Positions 18,329 through 26,746 of a DNA stretch of 64,000 nt are shown one piece after another. The stretch spans positions 23,401-87,400 of the IMG/VR virus record IMGVR_UViG_3300018080_000149; one strand, written 5' to 3'. The translations under genes were made by a program, and so were the position numbers. The DNA is from a virus. Below the pieces are notes generated by a model that searched no databases, had not been told where the DNA came from, and saw nothing but the letters and a program-made list of their open reading frames with translations. Positions within the stretch are counted from its first letter, which is position 1. Every line of letters begins with the position of its first letter.

Positions 18329-19008
18329 AGGTCAAGACCCTTTCTCTGCATACAGGAGCCACACTTACCACACGGTGACAGTTGGTCACGACCCATGGTG
18401 TCCTTCGTCACCGTAGGAAAGAAGCAACCCCATGTGTGTTCCAGCGGGACACCTAGCTCTTTGGCCTCCGCTACGATCTCATCCTTCAGATGTTTGATGA
18501 GCGGTGCCCTAAACTTCGGCTTGACAGCGTCACGGGCCAGTCCAGTATTCTCCCACTCGAACAGGGTTGAAACTATTGCAACCCAGTGAGGTGTACAGTC
18601 TGGATACGGTAGCTCCCCATCCTCATGTACAGAGGAGTTGATGCCGATGACAACAATCTCCGCCCCGAGAGAAACGGCCTGACCATACGCCGTCATGGCG
18701 AACAGTGTGTTGCGCCCAGGAACCAGGAGCGGTGTCATACCCTCGGCGTACTCCACAGCGTCACCACCGCATACGTAGTGGCTACCAGCGTTATGCTGGA
18801 CTGTGACACGCCCACAGTAATGACCAGGAAAGTCCAGACGCTTCACGGCGTGTGTCAGATTGTGAATGGCCTGCAAGTCGCCCATAAGGCTCTGCTGGCC
18901 GTAGTCGAAGTACAGCGCGTGTACGTCGTATCCATCTCTCAGGCACCGATACAGACAGACTGTGGAGTCGATCCCACCGCTCCATAGTACGATTGCTTTC
19001 TTAGCCAT
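18325..19008 (-). CDS. queC: 7-cyano-7-deazaguanine (preQ0) synthase
   Basis: 227 residues from the ATG at 19008; the longer frame only overlaps the upstream gene. Canonical QueC features: LWSGGIDST (residues 8-16), LYFDYGQ, and the zinc Cys set 195, 213, 216, 219 (CGKCGSC). It converts 7-carboxy-7-deazaguanine to preQ0 using ATP and ammonia. Start and upstream stop overlap by 8 bases, so it is coupled to the radical SAM gene. With FolE2, QueD, QueE and DpdA at 37.9-43.2 kb it completes a DNA 7-deazaguanine pathway. Confidence 0.92.
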   Translation of the reverse strand: MAKKAIVLWSGGIDSTVCLYRCLRDGYDVHALYFDYGQQSLMGDLQAIHNLTHAVKRLDFPGHYCGRVTVQHNAGSHYVCGGDAVEYAEGMTPLLVPGRNTLFAMTAYGQAVSLGAEIVVIGINSSVHEDGELPYPDCTPHWVAIVSTLFEWENTGLARDAVKPKFRAPLIKHLKDEIVAEAKELGVPLEHTWGCFFPTVTKDTMGRDQLSPCGKCGSCMQRKGLDL

Positions 19009-19837
19009 GGGTCTCCTCCTCGAATCCAGGCTCGGCGTACACACAGACCTCGCCGCTAGGTGATGTAAGCGTCAGGTGAGATTCTGCCTGACCTATGATG
19101 TAATCGTTGGTCAAGGGAATCTTCCCGAGGCGGGTGTACGCTATGTATCTGGGTATTGCGTATCCAGAGACGGTGTGGTGTAGGTCTCGTATGATGAGAC
19201 GCCCTGTGTAGCTGTGAACCCTTAGATGCGCGAGACTAGGCTGTGGGTCACACTGGTATAGGTAGTAGGGTCGAACCCCACACTCGATCAGCGCCCCCAC
19301 GAGATCCCTCTGTGCTTGTGGTGTATCGTTGATCCCTTTGAGTAGGACGGACTGGTTCAGGACACTGACGCCAAACTGACGTAGACGATGGAGTGCTCGT
19401 TTGACAGGCCGTGATAGCTCGTTGGCGTGGTTGACGTGAACCGCCAGCCACGTACCATGTAGAGCCATACACAGCGCATCATCGAACAGGTCCGGTCGTA
19501 CTACTGGCGCTCTTGATCCGATTCGGATCACCCCCACCCCCATCAGCCTTAGTCTGGCTATGATGCGAAGTAGGTTGTCGACCGAGGTAAAGGGGTCGCC
19601 CCCGGTTAGCAGTACCTCACGAACGTCACTCTTCTCGATGTAAAAGAGTGCCTTATCTAAGTCAGCCCAGGTTGGGCCGTCACCCTGAACCACGTCGCCT
19701 CGACAGCAATGTTCACAGTATGTAAAACACCGTGTTGTTACCATCAAGGCGACGCGGTCAGGGTAACGGTGGATCAACCATGGAACAGGCATCAGTTCCT
19801 TGTCACCAGCGTAGTCCAACCATCGCGGCCCGGACAT
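19001..19837 (-). CDS. Radical SAM protein of the lysine 2,3-aminomutase (KamA/EpmB) family
   Basis: 278 residues. HRYPDRVALMVTTRC (residues 23-37) leads into the [4Fe-4S]/SAM motif Cys37, Cys41, Cys44. Family hallmarks continue: LLTGGDP (76-82), RIGSRAPVV (105-113), HVNHANE (134-140), NQSVLLKGIND (161-171), PYYLYQCD (190-197) and GKIPL (238-242) with the PLP lysine Lys239. KamA enzymes move an amino group from C2 to C3 of an amino acid. One of the two Asp residues that hold the lysine side chain is kept (Asp197). The second, normally just before the PLP lysine, seems replaced (YIAYTRLGK), so the substrate may not be lysine. It is shorter than KamA or EpmB and is translated together with queC. 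Confidence 0.85.
   Translation of the reverse strand: MSGPRWLDYAGDKELMPVPWLIHRYPDRVALMVTTRCFTYCEHCCRGDVVQGDGPTWADLDKALFYIEKSDVREVLLTGGDPFTSVDNLLRIIARLRLMGVGVIRIGSRAPVVRPDLFDDALCMALHGTWLAVHVNHANELSRPVKRALHRLRQFGVSVLNQSVLLKGINDTPQAQRDLVGALIECGVRPYYLYQCDPQPSLAHLRVHSYTGRLIIRDLHHTVSGYAIPRYIAYTRLGKIPLTNDYIIGQAESHLTLTSPSGEVCVYAEPGFEEETHG
19515..19529. repeat. GATC palindrome copy inside the radical SAM gene
   Basis: GATCCGATTCGGATC, a perfect palindrome lying entirely within coding sequence. It is a clear example of the dispersed family. Confidence 0.7.
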
Positions 19838-19838
19838 A

Positions 19839-20114
19839 TTACCTCAACATGTCCGTGAGTAGGAAGGACACGCCACGCAACGACATGACGTCCATCCCAG
19901 TGACGTCCGCGATGATCTGAGCGAGATCAACTTCCTTGGTTGGGTCCACTTTGCGAACTTTCGCCTTGACAGCGTCCTTCTGTTCAGCGGTCAAGACGAT
20001 CTTTGAGACGTCGATGTTTTCAGAGATGCTAGCTCCATCGCTAGAGTCAGCGATCTCCACCTTTCGCCCGCTACGCTCGATATCATCGAGCTTCTTACCG
20101 ACATCATCACTCAT
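19839..20114 (-). CDS. Small acidic hypothetical protein
   Basis: 91 residues, first gene of the radical SAM-QueC run, one base from the next start. Charged N-terminus (MSDDVGKKLDDIERSGRKVE), then a likely folded C-terminus (DLAQIIADVTGMDVMSLRGVSFLL). No family recognised. A carrier or adaptor for the neighbouring enzymes is possible but not supported by a motif. Confidence 0.55.
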   Translation of the reverse strand: MSDDVGKKLDDIERSGRKVEIADSSDGASISENIDVSKIVLTAEQKDAVKAKVRKVDPTKEVDLAQIIADVTGMDVMSLRGVSFLLTDMLR

Positions 20115-20123
20115 TGCGGTCTC

Positions 20124-23087
20124 CTAGTTCCCTTTCTTCGCGGCCTTCCGTTGAGACGGAGTCATCCCGAAGGCTTCGAGATGGACGGCGGCGCAGAAAG
20201 CGTTGGGGTCTGACGCAAAGTCCCTAGCCTTCTTGAGACAGAACGTGTACGGGTGGTCCCCGCCCTCGCGCTTCATCTTGGCTGCCCAAGCCTGGATAGC
20301 CTTGGACGGATGGGCCTTGAGGAAGTCTACAAGGTCGAGTGACTCACCGATGATCGGAATCGGATCACTGCCCTTCATCATCTTCTTGAGACGGGCGGCG
20401 AGCTTCTTGGGGTCTTCACCACGCTCAAAAGCTGCCTTCAACTCCTTGGGACCGAACTTCCCTCGGAGCTTTGTCATGGCCCCGCCAAGGGCCATACCGA
20501 GAGCCTGGCCAACTGCAAAGGAGAAGTTGTTACGGGCGATCCTGTACTCGTCAGAGTTGGGGTCCATCTTCCCAGCCTTAGACGCCCCAGCGGACGCACG
20601 AGACTTGGGAACCGGCGAAGTCTTCTTGGGGCGTACCTTGATACCAGCCTTCTTTGGGGTCTTCCCTTGCGGTGTGGGTCCAGCCTTCGGCTCTTTCTTC
20701 GGCTTGGGGGGCTTCCCCGGCTTGGACTTGACAGTGACGCCTTTGCCCTTGGGGACCGCAGATTCAGGCGTAGCCAACGGATCGTGCTTCGGAGTCTTTC
20801 GTCGAGACTTGACGGGAGTCGAGCTGAGAGTTTTTTCAGCACCCTTGGGCTTCTTCTCCGAGGACTTGCGCTTGACACCCCTGATCTTTGCAAACGGATT
20901 ACCACGCTTCATAGCCTGGTCAATCGGCTCGCGTCGCGTGACACCGCCCATTTTCCGCCGCACCTTGAGGTCGCTATGGTGGAATGGGCCTTTGACCTTG
21001 CCGTCTTTGTGGGACCTGACCTTGACACCATCAGGGCCGACTTCGACGACATCAGCGTAGTTGCCCGACTTCAACTGGACAACAACCCCAACCTTGATAC
21101 CTGACGCCTCCGCTGAAGCCATACGAGCGGCATCTTCAGTCTTCTTTTTCTCGTCCAAACTACCAGCGCCGCCATAGCCCTGAGACTTCAGCTTCTCGAT
21201 GTATCGTTGTGCCCCAGCCGCCGTGGAGAAATCCTTGGACAACCCCGGACGCTGGACGACATACTCTTTGTTGTACTGCGTAGGCTTACCACGCTTTACG
21301 TGAATCGAACCGCCGATAGAGAAGCCCTCACCTGTCTTGAGGTCTTTGACAGGCTTCTCACTGCCACCAAGGGAACTCCTCGTGATCGGGTTCTCTGGAT
21401 CGTCAGGGCCAACCTGCTTGACGTAGACCGTCTGACGACGCCCACGCTTGTTGGTGATAGTCTTCTTAGTCAGCTTGGTAACGTCTTTACGACCAGCCTT
21501 GTGAAAGTCGATGAACTCAGCTTTGGAGTAGCTCTTACTACCAGACATAGCACAGTTGTCGATGACGGTGTACACCTTCTTGGCGAGTGGAGTACACACG
21601 TCACAGGTGTGCATGACCTCGCCACCCTTCAGCGTGAGCTTCGTCGTGGCGGGCTTCTTACAGCCCTTGTACTCGCAGGTCATGTCACCCTTGATCAGAT
21701 TCAGATCAGTGTCGGACTTTGGAAAGTAGCCGCCACCGCCATAGTCGCGCCGTGCCCTGGAGCGTTCCGCCCGCCCAACATCGGAAGCGAGCTTGGCTTC
21801 ATTTGATGACTTCCCGCCACCTCGACGGCCACCACCGTAATGCCGCTTCACACCCTCGCGCTCGCGCTGAGCCGCCCCGGCGAGAGATTTGGCCTCGGCG
21901 GCCTCATCGGCTGTACGTGTCGTGTGGTAGTTTTGCAACTTTCGGAAAAAGTCCCCTGACGAGAGACCACTAGACTTACCATACTTCTCGTACAGTTTGT
22001 CCGCTGCGGCCTTCATCTGTGAGACACTGGCGTCATCATCCCAGAGCTTTTCCGCTACTGATTTCACAGCGGACGCTACAGTAGATCCCCCCTTGGGCTT
22101 CTGCTCAGACTTTGAGGGGCGAACCCACTTGGTCTGTCGTCGACCACGCTTGTCCGTGATGACCTTGCGAACGAGACCCTCACGGGCTTTGAAGACGTCA
22201 TAGCCTCCGGCCCACGCTTCCTCAGAGAACTCGTCAAGGAGGTCGACGTTCTCATCCTTGAGCATCGCTTCGGCCCAAGCCTCGGCGTTGGTGTGAATGT
22301 CGTAGACGATCCGCTGAGCGATGTCTTGACGGAATCGCTCCTCACGAATGAGGGGCATCTGAGCCTTGAACATCTCAGCGCCACACGGGGGACAGATGTC
22401 TGTAACTTGAGCCCGAGAGAGGAACCCCTTGGGGACCACGCCATGCGAACGGAACAGCTCCAGGTCCTCACGGGACCTCGGTACGAAGTCAGCGATGTTC
22501 GGCTTAGGCGCGAATGCCTTGACCAGGTCCTCACGGACCTCGTCGGCCAGAGCGACGACCTGTTCTGAATAGGTCATGGACTTGGCGTTTTCGTTCTTGT
22601 GCCCGATGTCGATAGTGACAGAGCCCCTTGGCGTAGCCGACTCATCATCAGACTTCACGGGCTCGGGCTCCTTGTATTTGCGGTCTTGGTATTGTTCCGC
22701 CGAGCGCTTCCCGGCTTTACAGAGTTCGATCTCTTGCTCAATGGCGTCGTCGACAGCCTCACGACAGGCTGACTTGGTGACCACGTCCTTCGCGGCTTTG
22801 AGCCATTTGTTTATGCCCATAGCGGCTGTGAGCTTGTCACAGATGGACTGACCAGCGATCTTGGAAACCTTGTCCTTGAACTCTTGCGAGGCTTTCTCCC
22901 AGAACGTGTCGCCATTCTCGCGAACCTTGGCCCAGTCGATACCTTTATCGTGGCTTGCGTATCTCTTCCACTCGTATGAATGATGAATCGTGTCTCTAGC
23001 CGAATCGCGAATAATCGCCTTGGCGTAGGACTCTGCATCATCTTTACCCATAGCGGGAGAGTCCTTGTCAGTGGACGGAACGTACAT
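20124..23087 (-). CDS. 987-residue basic virion-region protein
   Basis: The start follows GGGAGGG. The N-terminal 130 residues are helical with scattered Cys. Residues about 230-300 hold CPPCGAEMFKAQMPLIREE, and about 475-510 a four-Cys zinc-type site (CEYKGCKK...HTCDVC). The unit KVITDKRGRRQTKWV recurs as KTITNKRGRRQTVYV. Residues 720-850 are Lys/Pro-rich and probably disordered, followed by a helical C-terminal domain (residues 855-987). It lies between portal and modification genes. Possible roles are head interior protein or ejected protein. Function unknown. Confidence 0.55.
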   Translation of the reverse strand: MYVPSTDKDSPAMGKDDAESYAKAIIRDSARDTIHHSYEWKRYASHDKGIDWAKVRENGDTFWEKASQEFKDKVSKIAGQSICDKLTAAMGINKWLKAAKDVVTKSACREAVDDAIEQEIELCKAGKRSAEQYQDRKYKEPEPVKSDDESATPRGSVTIDIGHKNENAKSMTYSEQVVALADEVREDLVKAFAPKPNIADFVPRSREDLELFRSHGVVPKGFLSRAQVTDICPPCGAEMFKAQMPLIREERFRQDIAQRIVYDIHTNAEAWAEAMLKDENVDLLDEFSEEAWAGGYDVFKAREGLVRKVITDKRGRRQTKWVRPSKSEQKPKGGSTVASAVKSVAEKLWDDDASVSQMKAAADKLYEKYGKSSGLSSGDFFRKLQNYHTTRTADEAAEAKSLAGAAQREREGVKRHYGGGRRGGGKSSNEAKLASDVGRAERSRARRDYGGGGYFPKSDTDLNLIKGDMTCEYKGCKKPATTKLTLKGGEVMHTCDVCTPLAKKVYTVIDNCAMSGSKSYSKAEFIDFHKAGRKDVTKLTKKTITNKRGRRQTVYVKQVGPDDPENPITRSSLGGSEKPVKDLKTGEGFSIGGSIHVKRGKPTQYNKEYVVQRPGLSKDFSTAAGAQRYIEKLKSQGYGGAGSLDEKKKTEDAARMASAEASGIKVGVVVQLKSGNYADVVEVGPDGVKVRSHKDGKVKGPFHHSDLKVRRKMGGVTRREPIDQAMKRGNPFAKIRGVKRKSSEKKPKGAEKTLSSTPVKSRRKTPKHDPLATPESAVPKGKGVTVKSKPGKPPKPKKEPKAGPTPQGKTPKKAGIKVRPKKTSPVPKSRASAGASKAGKMDPNSDEYRIARNNFSFAVGQALGMALGGAMTKLRGKFGPKELKAAFERGEDPKKLAARLKKMMKGSDPIPIIGESLDLVDFLKAHPSKAIQAWAAKMKREGGDHPYTFCLKKARDFASDPNAFCAAVHLEAFGMTPSQRKAAKKGN

Positions 23088-23131
23088 CAGGGTATGCCCT
23101 CCCAGCGCTTGTGGCGCTGATATGAATTAGA

Positions 23132-23329
23132 TCACCTCTGAAGTTTAGGAGGCACTTTCTCCAGGTCCTTCACGAAGTCTTGAATAGTGTCGTAACGAGT
23201 ACCCAGCGCTTCAAGCAACTGGATAGCTACGAGGTGACTGGTAGTAAGCTCACCGCCCGTCTGAGCCGCCTCCGCCACCTCGCGTCGAACAGCCATCAAA
23301 AGATGAGCAAGCTTCGACTGGACTACCAG
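23132..23329 (-). CDS. Small protein overlapping portal gene end
   Basis: The best start is a CTG at 23329, placed correctly after GGAGGGAG within the portal gene's last codons; no ATG has a ribosome site. The 65-residue product is helical (HLLMAVRREVAEAAQTGGEL, FVKDLEKVPPKLQR). Function unknown. An imperfect GATC palindrome (23119-23133) overlaps its stop. Confidence 0.45.
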   Translation of the reverse strand: MVVQSKLAHLLMAVRREVAEAAQTGGELTTSHLVAIQLLEALGTRYDTIQDFVKDLEKVPPKLQR

Positions 23330-24888
23330 AGATCTCCCTCCTCTGGCTCGTCCATGTCCCACTGCTCGCCCTTCGAGGCCGGTGTCGTCGAGGATTCCCA
23401 CTCTTCGCCTCCTCCAGCGTCACCACCTTGTTGTGCGGCCTCTCCCTCGCCCTCTTCGCCCTGTTGGGCCATCATCTGGTCAGCCTGTTTGGCTTGCATC
23501 CAGATAGCGTCTCGAATGACATCACCGTCGTCCCGAGTGTCCAATCCATGCGACACCCGGATCTCGTTGATCGTCATGTATACCCTGGACTTTTTGTCGT
23601 CCTGGTCAAGCCTCTCAGAATCCGACTGCCGGTCAAACCCAATGAAAGAAAACTCAAAGTCTTCTGTCTGGTCAAGAAGGGGCATCAACTCTTCGTTGAG
23701 ACAGTCCTCCAAGAAAGCCAACAGCGTCCTGAGTCCCTTGTCTCTTGAAGCAGTCAAACGTGTGGCTTCGGGTGAGGATTGAATCATCGCTGGTGACGCC
23801 CCAGCTATACCGCCTGAGCGGTTCGGAAAGTTCACCTCTGCCGGGTCCATCCCATACAGAGCCGTCACTGTGTTGACTAGGTAGTCAAGAAAGTTCCCAA
23901 ATTCGATGTCCGTCGCTTGTGGAAAGTGGATGAATTGCATCTGTCCACCGCGAGGGATTGGTAGAAGGGGGATACGGTGTTTCCCCCTGTACGTTGCAAC
24001 CTGTGTCTTATACTTGTTTTCCAAGACCTGGAGCTGAGCCTCTGACATGTCAGCGCCCGTCAGCGCCATGAGCCCCTTCGGCATTGAGCCGGGGTGGAAC
24101 TGACGGCTATTTGTCTCGTCAATCCCCAGATGAGCCATCACCTTCTTCAGCGCAATTTCTGTCTCGGCGAGAGAATACCCTGAGTAAGCCAGCTCAGTCG
24201 TTACATTCTCTGGGCAGAACATAAGTTCCTTGTCGGAGAACGTGGCGACAGCCTGATTATTGTAGAGCTGTACGTATGCCTGATCTGGTGTCTTACGCTT
24301 GGTCGGGTCGACGATTCTGATCGAAGCCCCGTCAATAGCGTAAAACTGGATTGGGTCGCCCTTCCTGTCAAGCTGAATCTCAGCGCACGCTTGATCAATG
24401 GTGAGCCTGTCCTTCGTAAACCTCCACAGGAACGTGGCGAAGGATCGCTCAATACGCTGATCCTGTGGCACGTCTTCACGACAACAGCGAGCTAGGAAAC
24501 CATTGATCTCGTCTTCGCGCTTCTCTACCGCTGGCGTCCTATCACCAGCAGCGGCTTTCAACCTAACCCGGAAGCCTGTGGCGTTTGTCTTTTCAGCCTC
24601 GTCATGGGTGCGGATTCGCGAGAAAGCTTTGACCTGTCGAAGACGGGTCAAGATAATCATCGCTAGTACAGTGTCGCGCTTACAGAGGTATCGCAGGACA
24701 TTGTAGTTCACTACCTGGGGTTTCTCTTTATGAGCGATCCCAGCGATGGCCCACACATCGGGGTCCACCACAAGTGCTACTCCTGGCCCTCGCGCTTCGT
24801 CGTACTTAGCCGCTCCCATCTTGGTAGCTTTTTGGATATCCATGGTGGTGTCTTGCACCCATCCAACGATATCCGTAATCAGCCCCAT
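23323..24888 (-). CDS. Portal protein
   Basis: 521 residues, strong GGAGGT ribosome site. The chain shows the portal pattern: an N-terminal domain with RDTVLAMIILTRLRQVKAFSR, a central region with TFLWRFTKDRLTIDQACAEI and PIQFYAIDGASIRIVDP, a long helix (QLQVLENKYKTQV) and LYGMDPAEVNFPNRSG, then an acidic disordered tail. Portal dodecamers form the DNA entry channel and dock terminase. It sits next to the large terminase gene, the usual order. Confidence 0.85.
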   Translation of the reverse strand: MGLITDIVGWVQDTTMDIQKATKMGAAKYDEARGPGVALVVDPDVWAIAGIAHKEKPQVVNYNVLRYLCKRDTVLAMIILTRLRQVKAFSRIRTHDEAEKTNATGFRVRLKAAAGDRTPAVEKREDEINGFLARCCREDVPQDQRIERSFATFLWRFTKDRLTIDQACAEIQLDRKGDPIQFYAIDGASIRIVDPTKRKTPDQAYVQLYNNQAVATFSDKELMFCPENVTTELAYSGYSLAETEIALKKVMAHLGIDETNSRQFHPGSMPKGLMALTGADMSEAQLQVLENKYKTQVATYRGKHRIPLLPIPRGGQMQFIHFPQATDIEFGNFLDYLVNTVTALYGMDPAEVNFPNRSGGIAGASPAMIQSSPEATRLTASRDKGLRTLLAFLEDCLNEELMPLLDQTEDFEFSFIGFDRQSDSERLDQDDKKSRVYMTINEIRVSHGLDTRDDGDVIRDAIWMQAKQADQMMAQQGEEGEGEAAQQGGDAGGGEEWESSTTPASKGEQWDMDEPEEGDLW

Positions 24889-24899
24889 TGAACTACCTC

Positions 24900-26729
24900 C
24901 TAAAAGTCGAACAGATCCATGGCATCTACCACATCGTCAAACGTTGGTAGCCCCAAGGAGCTGTGTGGATCTGTATCAGATCGAATGGAGCCTGGCGGGT
25001 CAATCTCTCGCACACTTACGTTGTGTACCCTCAACCACCTTAGCCCTATCATAGCGTAGTTGAACGCGTGCAGGAAGTGGTCTGGACCCGTACTCTCCGC
25101 CACCTCGACCATCGACCCATCCCTCAGTTCTTCAACCGTGATAGCCACGTTTCTGAAGTGCATGTCGATAACGTCGAGGTGTTTCTCAAGGTGTTGTAAC
25201 TTTGGTATGGTGAGTTGCTTGTTGTACAGTTCGTTGAGCCGCTCCTTGATCGAAGGAGCCCTACCTATGGCACACGATGGGTACGCCGCGTTGTTACTCG
25301 GGTTCTGAGGCCCGAAGAGAACTTCTGACGTAGCCCCAGCCGTTCCTGCCGGTGGGTACTTACAGATCCAGGTCTGACACGGAGCGCGTTGGTAGAGTTT
25401 AGGATTCCTGTCTTGCCCATAGCCGTAGTCAGCGACCACACAGTCAGCCTTCCACCGCTGGGCCAACTCCACCATTGCGTTGACGGTGTCCTCTGGGTCC
25501 GTGGTGTCAAGGAACATAAACGGTTCGAGTAGTATGGGATTCTGATGCTCTGGTGTGATACCGAGTACAAAGGCCCAGTTCGATTTACCCCAGTCAATAC
25601 CGACTACGACATTAGTTGCCTTGAACTGACGGTCGAAGTCTGATCTTGATGAGATCATGATCTCAGGGTGAACCAACTGGTACACGAAGTTTTCTGCTAG
25701 CTGAGCGGAGTCTCCCATGTACCCCTCGGCTAGTACGTAGTTGTACCACTTACCGATAGGCTTGTACTCACGAAGCTTCCGCATAATGTCATCGGCGGTG
25801 ATCCAGACACAGTCGAGCTGACTCGCCTTGTAGCCTCGAATCTCGCCTTTAGCGTTGTGCGATACCCATTCGTTCTTGGCCCCCCAACGGTCAAGCTCCT
25901 TCCCACACTTTAGACACGCGATGATGAAAGCGCCATCAGGAACACTTGCTGTTTCATCATGGGCCTCTAGCCTTTGAAGGAGCGTAGAGGAGCCCTTGAC
26001 CTGTTGTATGTTGGAGCTTGTCAAGAACTGCCAATGGCCACACTTGTTACACTTGTACATCCATCTGTGTTGGTCACTGTTGACATATTGCCCATCGACG
26101 CCAACCTTTGGGAACGTTGGCGTAGAGAAGATACGAAGGTGTTTCATCTTTGATGACGACAGGCACTCTCGGAAGGCCGCGATGACCCCCGGTTTCATCC
26201 TGTCAAACTCATCAAGGAACACTCTATCGGCTGCGGTTGATTCACCGAGGTCTTCGTTCCAGCTACCAGTAATGAGAATGTCAGACTCACCGCCACCATT
26301 CAGCGGAGTGATCTGCTTGTTCATCACTGACCCCCAACCGTCCAACAACCCGAGGACCGGATCAATGAACGCATCGGGGTGGCCTGGCTTACCTACTGGA
26401 GAGATACGAGTCCGCGCGATCTCTTGGGCCTTATCCCACTTAGGCATCGTGTAGATTGTACGACACCGACCGAGGGTAGCCATGTAGATCATGTTGCTGA
26501 TGAAGATCTCAGTGAACCCCATCTGTCGGCCCTTGGTAATAACCACTGTCCGGGACATGTCGTCGACCGGAGCGATCTGCCATGGCCTATGAGAGTGGGG
26601 GTCTTTCTTCGAGTAGAATTGCATAGGGCGTCGCTTGAGGTTACGGTACTTCGTCAACCACATCGACGGTACTAGCCAGTCCCCTATGCTTTTCTTATAC
26701 GCGGCTCGGTTCCGCTTCTTTTTCGCCAC
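24900..26729 (-). CDS. Terminase large subunit (GpA-like)
   Basis: 609 residues from a GTG. Walker A-like KGRQMGFTE (residues 66-74), Walker B VFLDEFDRM (170-177), a zinc-type pair CNKCGHW...CLKCGKE (about 229-276) and nuclease-type Asp segments (VVGIDWGKSNW, VVADYGYGQ) match lambda gpA-type packaging motors. It pumps DNA into the prohead and cuts concatemers. No Shine-Dalgarno is visible. Instead a GATC palindrome (26732-26746) fills the space between the upstream stop and the GTG. Confidence 0.88.
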   Translation of the reverse strand: MAKKKRNRAAYKKSIGDWLVPSMWLTKYRNLKRRPMQFYSKKDPHSHRPWQIAPVDDMSRTVVITKGRQMGFTEIFISNMIYMATLGRCRTIYTMPKWDKAQEIARTRISPVGKPGHPDAFIDPVLGLLDGWGSVMNKQITPLNGGGESDILITGSWNEDLGESTAADRVFLDEFDRMKPGVIAAFRECLSSSKMKHLRIFSTPTFPKVGVDGQYVNSDQHRWMYKCNKCGHWQFLTSSNIQQVKGSSTLLQRLEAHDETASVPDGAFIIACLKCGKELDRWGAKNEWVSHNAKGEIRGYKASQLDCVWITADDIMRKLREYKPIGKWYNYVLAEGYMGDSAQLAENFVYQLVHPEIMISSRSDFDRQFKATNVVVGIDWGKSNWAFVLGITPEHQNPILLEPFMFLDTTDPEDTVNAMVELAQRWKADCVVADYGYGQDRNPKLYQRAPCQTWICKYPPAGTAGATSEVLFGPQNPSNNAAYPSCAIGRAPSIKERLNELYNKQLTIPKLQHLEKHLDVIDMHFRNVAITVEELRDGSMVEVAESTGPDHFLHAFNYAMIGLRWLRVHNVSVREIDPPGSIRSDTDPHSSLGLPTFDDVVDAMDLFDF

Positions 26730-26731
26730 TT

Positions 26732-26746
26732 GATCTGTTTCAGATC
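26732..26746. repeat. GATC palindrome at the terminase start
   Basis: Minus-strand form GATCTGAAACAGATC. It contains the TGA stop of the upstream gene and ends two bases before the terminase GTG, in place of a ribosome site. Confidence 0.65.

Noticed and set aside
20203-21060. 285-codon plus-strand frame
   Set aside because: Antisense shadow of the Lys/Pro-rich part of the 987-residue gene; composition mirrors that strand.
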